This document shows positions 50,201 to 62,200 of a DNA stretch of 64,000 nt, piece by piece. Numbering within the stretch: the stretch's first letter is position 1; each line of letters begins with the position of its first letter. The DNA lies in NCBI GenBank assembly GCA_949358305.1, contig OX442315.1:30468427-30532426 (forward strand), read 5' to 3'. Source of the stretch: Strigamia acuminata. Its lineage: Eukaryota; Arthropoda; Chilopoda; Geophilomorpha; Linotaeniidae. The notes beneath the pieces were generated by a model. That model was given only the letters and a program-made list of their open reading frames with translations. It ran no database searches and was not told the origin of the DNA. A program made the position numbers and the translations under genes.

Positions 50201-53200
50201 TAAATAAATAAATAAATTTAACCACCCCATTATAAACAATTGCAAATCAATTTTGAAAGATTGAATTTACTTTTCTAGAAAATATTTATCAAATACATTT
50301 TTTATTACGTCAGTTTGGCACAATTGAATTTCCTACCATTTATCCGATAAACATCGCACCTGATAATAAAATAATAACAAAAAAAAAAGTGCCAAACACG
50401 ACGAATATTTCCTATTAATAAATTTATCCCGGCAAAACCACTCCTCATTTATCCTTTCCAAACATAAATAATTAAACACCACCTAGATACACATTTTTAT
50501 GTATTGCAAAAACCGAAATGGCAAAGATTTCACTTTATCAAAACTTCCTACGCTCCCTTTTATATCTCAAATACACGCTTAGCAACCGTAACCACGTAAC
50601 AAAAAAGCACTTGCACTATCTCTTGCACAGCGCATTACTCGCAAGCGAAAACAAAAGTGTCAATTTTCCTTCTTCACTTACCTGAAATATTTAAACGTGC
50701 TGAATGTTCTGTTTTGCCAACAATGTTTTTCCCACTGCACCGATACTCGCCGCCATCTTCAGGCTTGATACTAGTGATATTTACCACACTAGTAACTTCT
50801 CCGTGAATGCTGACATGGTCGGCGAGAACTAAATTATTTTTCTTCGGTATCGAGTCATCATCCAATGTCCATGATATTTGCGGTGATGGGTTACCAGAAA
50901 TAACACATTTTAATAACACATCTCGACCTGGGGCTACCAGCTGCGACGGAAAGGTTTCTTCCAATAACGGAATGGCATCTGCAAACAACAACACCAACTT
51001 TAGTGACAAGTTGCTGACCATATATTTCGAATTAGTTTAATGTTATTAAAAGAAACAGTTTATACCAAAATGGAATGGAATGAAGAGAATTCCAATTACG
51101 TTTTCACACATGCACGGAACAAAAAAAAAACCACTTGAGCATTCCCATTACAGTTTGTGGCACGTTCTTTTTTTTTCCCTTAAAAACTTCCAATATAACG
51201 AAAAATGTATGAAAAATTCAAAAGTCGAAAGAATCTAATTAAGATAAGCTAAAAATTAACCAATAACAGTCAGTATTGACCAATGGAGTTCAAACACTAC
51301 AACAATACCTTGCAATACAATTCCAATGTATTTTTGAACCACATTGATCCTTTACTTAAAGAAAAACATCAACTGTCATCTTTTTCTTTATTTTCAAAAT
51401 GGCTGAAAAAGCAAATAGTCCGGATACAAAAGAGTCGTGAGACCTTATTATAATTCTCCCTTTTAATACATTTAGTATATAAAATAAAGAAAACCTTGTA
51501 TAAAATAGTAACGTCACTTTCAAGTTCTTAAGAATAGGAAACAAGAAGATTTCACTTTTTTGATCTGCAGTCAGATTGGGCAGCACGTTGTCGGCATTCT
51601 TACAATGCACTAAGCAGCTTTGATAAACAAACCAGCCTTGCTGCACGTCTGTGCTGCTGCTTGCAAGCACTGTCATTTATTTAAAAACTTTTATATTGAT
51701 CTTGACGACCATTCTTTATTTAAGGATCACGGTATTACTGTGCCCCTTATTTTTTATCACTATGTTTACATGCAAAGAAAATGTTATACTTTGTTTCTTC
51801 AACGTTTGAAACTGTATAGCAAATATCCTAAATTTATTTTTTTACAATTTCTAATGACTTTTTCATTGCTTTGAAAGAAAAATTATAATAAAAAAAAACC
51901 TGTTGTACATTAGGCCTATTGTGCCAATGCAATAAAGGTAGCTACTGAAACATTGCATGAAAAAAAATCAATTCCAGCTGAGTGCACCCTTTTAAAAATC
52001 TATAGTTTAATGGTTGATAACATGGTTCAGAAAGGGAATGAAAAAGAAGTACAATTTTTCTATGACGCCACCGTGGCTTTGTTTTTGTGTCCTGTCCAGT
52101 AGAGGCATTAATACAGTCATGTTTAGCTTGCCCACATACCGTATTTTACCGATTAGGAGTCGCCATCGAATTGCAGCCGCGGCTGAGACACCAAGAATGC
52201 TGTATTTTTGCAAAAGTATGGTATTGTTTCCGTATTTAAGCTCACGAAAAACCGAAATTGTAATTGCTGACAAAAATGGTAGTTTTGAATAAGAGCCGCG
52301 ACTCTTAATCGATAAAATACGATAGTTATGTTTTCTAGATTAACTTTTTCTTCCCATTGTAATCTGATAAGAAACTTCAAAATGTGTGTTCAATTTACTG
52401 TTAGTAGTGCATTTCAGCCATTATCTCAAAAATCCGTGTCAAACAAAAAAAAAATATTTTTCCACGTTATAACTTTTTCAAATCGCACTTTGAAGAACCA
52501 TTAATGGTTCCTGTCAAAACTGCGAAATCAGTAAAAATTTGAAATCTTTGTTTGACAGTAGTCAAACAACTTCCACGTCAAAATAATGACAACAATTGTT
52601 CGATAAATCCGAACAAAAAAAAAAAAATATAAAAAGTTAGATAAACTTTCTCTCAAATTAAGTAGAAACACGCACGTATACTCATCTGAATACAATTCAT
52701 GCGGCTGCTAAAATTTGTTTTTATTTCGCACGTAGCACTTACCAAAGTGCAGACTCAGCACTGACCTTTTAATGAATATTTTGCTAGATTGCTCCACTGC
52801 TAAATTACACAACGCATACCTCGTGGCAATGAACATCTAACGAGTCACAAAAATGGCGCAGTTCATTTAATAACTTTTCGCTCTCCCCTTAACAAAATGT
52901 GTTACAATCACCTGTTTTCCCCTACTAACTTGTTAATGAATTTCTCTACTAATTTGTTAATGAATTTCTTACACTGTCCACGTGTAGCATCCACCAACTC
53001 GCAGAAAATACTCTTAAAATTCTAAATGTTTCTTTTATTTCATTTTTTAGAGTAAACACAAGAAAGGCATTAAACCATGAAAGCATCCTGCGTCCTGCCT
53101 AGCTGCGAGTCAAGTTTTCTGCTTATTTCATCACAAACACGCACGTTATCTTAGAAATTCGGTAAGAATCTGAATTCAAGTTTGAAAAATAAAAATAAAA

Positions 53201-56200
53201 ATAGAAAACGCTAAAAATTCACCAATTTATGACGTTCTTGTCGCCAAGGATTTGCATTTACACAAACAGAAAGCATCGCTTTGTGAATTTAATGTTGCAA
53301 GGTGGAAAAAAAAGTGTTGAATTTTATTTTGTTTTCATCTTTTTCATCATTTTCATCAAAACAGAAAAAAAAAATAAAACTTTACAAAATACAGCATCAT
53401 GTGCATTTTTGACGCGTGATTTCAAATTCAACGCTTACATCTCCATTTCTACCTGCAGAAATGCACACAATTTTGTTTTCTTAACCGTATATAAAGAGAT
53501 AAAAAAAGGCCATATAAAAAACGATCGCCCTTTCGCTTTGGTCGCACATTGAAGCACGAGTAAAATGGCGGCAACTCACGCCTCGATTAATGCGCGATGT
53601 GCGTGCACAGCCAATCATATTTACGATAAAAGCCAAACAAAAAAAAGAAAAAGTATCGGCATGATACTTGTAAAATAGTAAGCAATTCATACCCCACCAA
53701 AAAAAATTACAAACCAGCAAATCAGAAAAAACAAAAACAAAAATAAGTCAACCATTCCATAGAAATAAATAACAATTATAAATTTCCAATGACACTTACC
53801 ACCCAGTTTAATCTCCGACGTTCCCTGTGCGGTCATCTGATTATTTCGGGCTACGCACTGGTACATTCCTCTATCTTCTCGTTGAAAGACATCAATTTCA
53901 AACGTTTCTTTCGATTTCACTTTGAATCTCTCGTTGAAAACAATAACCCGGCCATTCTTGACCCATGTTATGCTTGTAACTGGATAACCAGTAACAACAC
54001 ACGTCATTTGAGCTATTTTTCCGACGTCTATTGTTTGGCTGTTTGGTTGGATGCGTACCGAAAGCGCGGCTGTAAAAATAAATAATTTAATATTTTATTA
54101 AAAACAAATTTGTTTAATTCTTCACTATTGCTAACGATTCGTTATTAATAAATATTGTATTTTTAATTCTGGGATCATTTTTCATGAGTTCCCAATATTG
54201 CTTTTAAACTGTAGAAAAATCTTAGAAAATCATCTTTACATAGAGAAAGATCAGTTTCATTTATTAACATTTTCACCTTTAAACTTTGTGGTACTTTTAA
54301 ATATGATGGAGGAGACAGATATTCTCAAAACACGTTGTTAAAACAAACATGTTACAAACAGTTACATGTGTTTTGGTAATCGCTGCCATGATTGTTTGCC
54401 TCACCTTTGTTCTCACATTTAAATATGAATAACTCAAGATGGGCCATTAAACCATGACAGCTTACTGCTTAATGGGGTCTCGTTTTGCTTACCTAATAAA
54501 ATATTAACTCGTATTAAATAATTGAGTTATATTAACTTAACATCAATGTTTTCGTAATTAAAAAAAGAAGCTAAACAAATGTTAAGAAGTCAGAATTTAT
54601 TTAATTTCTAAAAAGTACTAATTTGTCTATAAATTTGGGGCTTTAGAATAAAGCTATAAATTTCAACTCAAAATTGGCGTTACACAGCATGACGCTTATA
54701 AAATATCATGTAATTTCCTCACCTGTTACAAAAAGTGCAGTTTCGATTTTCTCTACACCGACACTGTTGTTCACGATGCACACATACGTTCCCATGTCAA
54801 CCATTTGGACACTTCGAACCAAAACGTTTCCTCCCAATTTTGAAATTCGTTCGCCAAGATGCACTGGATAAAAGAGACTATCTTTCACTTTCATCCATCT
54901 AAAAAAAAAAAAAAAATGTTGTTACTCTAACATTTTTCAAACCACCAAAAAAAAAAATATAAAACAACAACACAAAAAAAAAATTGTATACAGAAATCAA
55001 TTAATTTCCACTTTAAAATCAAATACAGTAAAAAACACACAACTTATCGCCTTTATTTTTATTCTATATTGATCTTTTTCATTGTCTCATTTATGTTTAA
55101 TTTCTACAGACACACAATAGCCCTACTGCAAAAAATACGAGCTAAATATCAAATAGGCGATGCTCGAGTGACCAACTCCACTTGAAGCAGGTAACGTTCT
55201 ACCCACTGGAGCAAAAAGCTACCATTGATTTTCTATATGAGGAGGGGCTGAGTGGAGATGAGGTCAATCTGTCCACTAAAAAATTGACATCAAAGCTCTG
55301 TAAGTCCAGCTGGCTGCTCCCACTTCTTGGCACGGATGGAACAATATTTTTTCCTCTTTTTATTTTATTTTCACCGACAACACCCACTGCAGAAATCATC
55401 AAAATAATATACATATATATTTCTCTTCACTACATTGTTTTGGGGAAAATAATTTGCTTTTTAAGTTTACTTTCATTTAATTTAATTTAAACTTTAAAGC
55501 CGCTCAAACTCGTGCAGTGTACACATCTAAGATAAACATCTTTTAGCTGTCTCGTTGACATTTTCCTAATTATTTTTAGACAGCACTACACTGTGTACCG
55601 AACCGGCTGTGATACTGCAGCAACCGGTTTAATAAGAAACTCGATCGCAAAGCAAAGCACAAAAGCAGAAATCCTTAACTGATGATATCACTATGGAAAC
55701 AGCAAATTGAAATAAGTTTTCTGTGCTTCATGTTGACAGCTGTAGTAATGAAAAACATTATAATATCCTTGTAAAAAAAAAACAACAACATTCAATTCCA
55801 TAGCCTTTGTGGTCTGTTTTCGATTTATTGGTAAAAAAATAATTGCCAATAACAAAAAACGACCAGAACTAAGACACAAAAATTCAAATTCTTTTATAAA
55901 CAACTTCTTTTTCACTTGGTATTTAACTGTCAACAAAACTTTTCCATTCAATATTGACCACGATGCACTCCCATACAGAAGCTGAAGTAGTATGAGCCTT
56001 GGCTTAGCGTCTTAAGCTGGCTTTCAAATGCTTGCTGTCACCTTAGTGCTTCCCTCCCTCGTTCCTGCTACTAAGCGACACTGTATAAGCCCAGAGACAG
56101 CCTGTGAACTTAGAAAATGTTATAAGATTACCCTGCTGACCACAAAAATAAATAAATAAATAAAAGCAATAAAAGTAATTTTTATTTTGGCAAAAATTTT

Positions 56201-59200
56201 TCTTCATCTGCTCAAGTACACAATCCCAAAATCAATTTTAGATTATCACATAAAAGTTTATTTGTGTTTAAAGCTGTTTTGCAATTAGGTTTATAGTTAA
56301 TTTTCAAAATAGCTGCCACTGCCATGGGATAGCTAAAACTCTTCAAGCTTTTTAATTAAACCGTTAAGTAGCTGCAATTGAAAACTTATTTCGATTGGTT
56401 GATACAACGAAAGTTGTTCAAATGCTGATTAAATAGATAAACATGCACAGAAAAGCCCAAAAATACTAGGAACTTCTAGTTTCGAATCAGCAACCGACTA
56501 GCTAAAATAACTATGCAGTTTAACATGTTATACAAAATTGTGTACATGACACAAACATGATGAGAATTGCAAAGGGACACAGTTCCAATATGCCACAACG
56601 TCCAGAGTAGATGAAGGAATGTTTGATTTGTTTATTTAGATGAGGCTATGAGAGTTGGAGTAGTTTTGTTGCTGTTTGTATTTGCTTTAAGTATTGGTTT
56701 GTGCCGTCAACGGACAGCATGGCTGCATATATTATATTGTGTCGCATTGTTTGAGTTTCCGTTCCCTATGTCATCATTGCCTACCTTAGTGCAGGAGTTC
56801 TCAACTTTTTAGCATTGCGACCCATTTTTAAGACAGGCGATCATCCGCGCCCCACAGTTTGAGAAACGCTGGCTTAGTGCAAATAAAGACGTAGTTCTGC
56901 CTAAAAAAAAACAGTAGTAACCTAGAATTATGTCAACTGTTTGATTGTTTCATTGCATTGTGTTATACCAGAAAGTTTGGGCCTAACATTTAAATCTAGT
57001 TTTTAGTGCAAATGCATCTAGCCCAAAATTAAACTAGATAATTCTAATCCAGTTGTGTGAACTAGATAATTGCCAAAAAAATAGATAACTGCCAAGGTCA
57101 CTTCCCACAATTCCGTGTGCAGTATGGTCAGTTGATTGTCTATTGGCTGCGTGCTAGACTAGATATGTGGATTTTTGATTCTTGGTGCGAATGCATTAGC
57201 CTAATCATTTTGTAGGCTAAATCATCCAGAACTAGATTTAAATTTCAGGCTAGCCCAAGCTTTCCGGTGTGAACAAGGCATTAGGTCCTTCCCAGCACAG
57301 AGAAAGGCGTAGTTCTACGTGAAAAAAAATCGAAAACAAAAAAAACTGAACCCCAGACTGGTTTTTTAATGGAGATAACTTTAAGAACTACTAGTAAATA
57401 AAAAAAATAAAACAATTTAGGTTTGAAAAATACAAACTTATTTTTATTATGTTATTTCTTGTTACCTTTATATGTAACTTAATAATTTCTAAAATTGAAA
57501 AAATGCAGCAAATAGAACACGAAGCATGTCTTCTATCAAATTGAAACAAAATGACTTTCCAAGCATCCTTAGAGATAATGCACAATTTTCTATGCTGGAT
57601 GAGTAATTCAATATTTTTATTATTGTTTTAAGGAAGCACATTTCAGGTGGAATTGATTTTGATTTCTTTCCAAAGAATAAAAAAAACAATACAAATATAA
57701 ATATTTATATACCTCGTTAGGTTTTCCCAGCTAACAGAAACAGCTACAAACAAAATTCATTCCCATAAATTAAACAAAAATAAAAATAGTTTCCTCTCAG
57801 TTATCAAACATACATTTTTAAAAACTATTTTCATCTCCAGATACACGACACCTAATGATAACATTGGCAAATATTTCACTATGTGGCGATCTCAAATGAA
57901 TTCACAACACAACTAAACGCATGCGTTCACTGCTCTCCTGCAAAAGGTTAGTGTTGATTGTGCTCAGTTCTTGTGACCAGCTATCTGACTTTGTGTGTAT
58001 CAACACTGTTGATGCACGTATTTAGCGAACTCTGGTTAACGACCAGGGCTCTCGCTCATCACCGCCGAGGACCGCCGAGGACCACCGAGAGCTTCTCCGG
58101 AGTTGACGACGCCCGTGTAGAGTGAGTTTTTGGAAGAAGACAAGAACGGCATTCCCGCCATCTCCTGCGCGCAACAACCGTTGCGCTTTCTCTTATTATT
58201 CCATTCTTGTCATTATTAGATTATTTATTTCATTTCATTTATTCATTATTATTATTGTATTTAATCCTGCCTGTTTAATAAATTATTTGTGCATGTTTTC
58301 TAATTACTTACCTCTGTATTATTACTCCATAGACATATTTAACCTTTTGATTTTAGGACTAATTTCAATTGTTTTCAACGTCCCCAGATTCTTTTACGTC
58401 GACTGCGCCATGTGAGAATGATCGAGACAACCTGTTATATTGATTGTCTAAACTAGACTGATTTATTACGATAAAACATAGAACAAATCATGCAAATGAC
58501 CACCAGGGGGCGCTATCACTCACAGACAGTTTTACTTCATCCAAACTGTGAATTTTAACCCGGATCACAGCAACTTACACCATTAAGGTCAGTCCTCCGC
58601 CACTCTGGTTATGCTACATTATGGTCATCCAACACTGATAAAGGTCGGCCACTTCATGGTAATTAAGCTAACAAGTCAATCTAATTTGCACCATGCCAAA
58701 AATGACAATTTGGTGTCGACAGGCATCACCAGCTTTGATTTAGGTCACATAACTAATCAACTTTTGTAGTATTTTATTTGACGAGAGTGATATGCTGCTC
58801 TTTAGGAATTGAACATGCAATCAATACAAGTACAGAAAATTATTTTCTTTTAATTAATTCTCACACAACCTGACACCAGTAACTGAAGAACTCAAACCAG
58901 CACAAACGAGTCGTTACTTGTGTATTTTTTGCTCGTTTTTGTCTCACGAAATATTATCTCCGAATGACGTATCATTGATTCTTGCCGAAATAAATCTCTC
59001 AAGCCTCTCGGGCACGAGGGATTTATGTTACAAATACATTACTGTAATTAATTTTGAATTCATCAGGTTAACATTTCGACAAAAACACATAAATAAGAGC
59101 CCAGAATGAACCCTCGTGGAATACAGAACAGTGTTCCACAAAAGGTTGAAATTCCAATGCTTTTACTAGAAATTAAGCAATAAAAACTAAATACCGGCAT

Positions 59201-62200
59201 TAAAGAAACACACAGATGATTCAGCATTAAAAAATAAATTCAAACGCACGTAGTAAAAAAAATTTGAAACTGCCCAACAAAACAGTAGCTGCATTCAAAA
59301 ACTAAAATATTTTGTGTTTTACTTCAATTTTCAACCAAAAATGACATCATTTCCTGTTTAAACCCATGTTAAAACTTAAAATACACTTAAACTAAAATTG
59401 CTATTTTAATTTTTGAATGCAGCTAGTGACGCTTTCCTGCAATGCTTCTGTAAAGCTCGAATTTCCCAGAATGATAATAATTAACAAGCTAAGCATTTTC
59501 TTTCCGTCACCGCTATAATCAAGGTATAGAGTCAAGTTAAGTTGATTTAAATCCATCTTTATTTTTAGCAACAATCTGGGACAATTTGCTAATGACGCCG
59601 TTGTCAAAACGCAATTAGATCACTTTTCCGGCACGGTTGTGCATGCAAAGCTTAACAGCTGGTCACCACTAATATGCATGAACCGCTAAGTAACACGTGT
59701 TTTATGCGACATTGATCGGCTCAGCTACGGCGACAGGATGGTTTCAACAACTCCATACATGAATAGAATTAACATGTTTTATTCAATTTCATTTATTTCA
59801 ATTCCATTCAACATTATTCTCATTTGTAGTTCAGTTTCAGCCAAGTTTTCAACATATTGGAACAAAACAGAAAAGCGAACCAAGATGTTATTCGGAATAT
59901 TGACCCAAAACACGTGATTTGAACTCTAAAATGTTATTTGCACTCACGATTATTCGTACGAAGGTAAAAATAAGAATTTCAGTCACGATTTCTCCCTATT
60001 GAAGTTTGACTTGCTGACAAAACGGCGCAAGCAGAATAAAAATTATTGTGATTGTGATAAAAGCAATTTGTAAGAAAAATAAATGTAATTTAAACCATTC
60101 GACTATTCTGAATTAAGCAAGTGCCTATCCTCGCTGGCTAGCAATAAAAAGCAAACCAAATTAAAATTTCAATCTTCTTTTTAATGTACATTTCAAGTTT
60201 CGCTTGTATTTAAACCATTAGGACATCTCTGAAACCTCAAAGGGTTAACACATCTAATAAATGCGAAGTGAGAATCGATTTTACTAAGTGCCAAACTGCA
60301 TGTGCTTATTATTAACCAACCCGCTCTCTTTGATGCAAACAGAAGAAAGAAAAACTTACATTTCTCACTTATGCCTGTTGACTCATTAATTTTTTTCGTA
60401 ACTCAAATTTTGTTCTGAAATTGAAAATGTAGAATCAACAAAAGAGAGAGATATTAAAAAAAAAGAATAATAATTTTTTTCCATTAAGATTGAGACTGGA
60501 ATTAAAGAAAAGAAAATTGATTGATTGATTTGTATAACCAAACTTCTCTACACGGAATCTCTTCTTTTGTCAATTCCTAATTCAAATTCAAGAATTCTAC
60601 TTTTAAATTTCCTTCCGTCTATTTTTTTTTAAAAAAAAGAAATTTTCAGTGAAAATTAGATTATTTATTTAAATAAATTTCCAAGCAAAAACTAAGCTGA
60701 CAACGGCAGCAAAGTAATCCGAAAACTAAATGGAACGGGATCGTCGAAAAATTGAACTTTATCATTAGTCGTCGTTTCAGAAAGCGCAGCAAGCTAAACA
60801 CCTCATTTACACCACAAAAAGGTCGAGTTGCCAAAATATTCAAGCATGTTCCTATGAACATGTTTTTCTGCGAGATAGCAGGTTCTAACCCTGTAATATT
60901 TAACAATAATCATGCATGCAACATGTGAAAGCGTGCGAACTGCTGCACGTAGATTTCTTCGTTTGTATCACCGCGATAACAAAGTCAGTTTGCAACTACA
61001 AATCATGCAGAATGGGAATGAATTTCCAACTTCCAAATTTATTATTTTGGTCATTTGAAGGCTTACATAAAAACTTATCGGGCGTATACCATACATATTT
61101 CATTAAAAACTTTTCCAAAGGCCAAACGGAATCGTATTCTGTAAAAACTGCCTGTCTTCAGAATCGAATAGAGCTAGCCTAAGCTTCTTACCAAAGCCAC
61201 AAGTACTTTTTAAAATCGTTTTAACGAAAGTTTGTTATGTCAAATTTTTTTAACATGGTGAATAAAAGGCCGAAATTGGCTTAAATTGCATATTTTGTGA
61301 AAATCGGTAAATAAATGCATAAATTGCCTTTTTTCCGGAAAAAAACGACGATTTGTGTCTTTTTTAATGAAGGTACGCTTCGTATGTGACGTTCAGACTC
61401 CGTTTGTTACATTAAACAAATGTAAAAAATGAAAAACTGAAATTGTAATTGCTGACAAAAATGGTAAATTAAAATACGGTATATAAATTTAATAGTACTT
61501 AGTTTTCTTTCTAAATATTAAACCCTCCAAAAAATTTTTTGCAAAATAAAATTACTCCCAGTAACTGGATCGAATTCTTAACTAAATCCTGTAAGAGACT
61601 TAAGGGCCGCCAGAAAACATCTTTGAAGTGATTATTGAGAAATTGTTTACCGACTGAGAAGTAGGAAGCACTTGTCCTTGATCAACACTCTAGCATGCTT
61701 AAAACTGTCAAAAATTATTGATGCAATTCCCTGACATAAAAAATATCAATTGATAATGCATCGTGACATCTATTGTTGGACAAACAATTGTCATTTCAGG
61801 TTTTTGCTCACTTCAAGTTTAATAACCCATTTTATCTGATTTTTTTCCAAAACGAGGCTATTTGGTCCAATCCCCTCACTGTTTAAATCAAGTTGTCAGT
61901 AAAAAATCACTTTGTAACACAAATTCCCTTAATAACCACGTTTACATGGCTACAGTTAGTTGCACAGGTAAGTGAAATCCGGATTTTACTCTCTCGATAA
62001 ATTCATCATGTAACCAATTGATTAATGCGCATTTCCCCGACTGAATAATGCGCCCTCAGAGAATGGTGCTTTGTCATGACAAAGCACCAAGAATGTGGAT
62101 TAAGATATTTGTAAATGTAAATGGTACTAATTTTAAATTAGACGTTCAAAGGTCTTGGCAGAATCAACAGAAAGTACCCAGAGGCCAGGCTTTGAGTGCC

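Noticed and set aside
55145-55225. tRNA-derived SINE: TTGCTCCAGTGGGTAGAACG on the - strand resembles a Pol III A box
   Set aside because: No matching B box (GGTTCGANNCC) at the right spacing and no cloverleaf; left unannotated.
60661-60906. 81-codon - strand frame containing GLEPAISQKNMF
   Set aside because: No start context or splice signals, and no domain; treated as chance in an intron.
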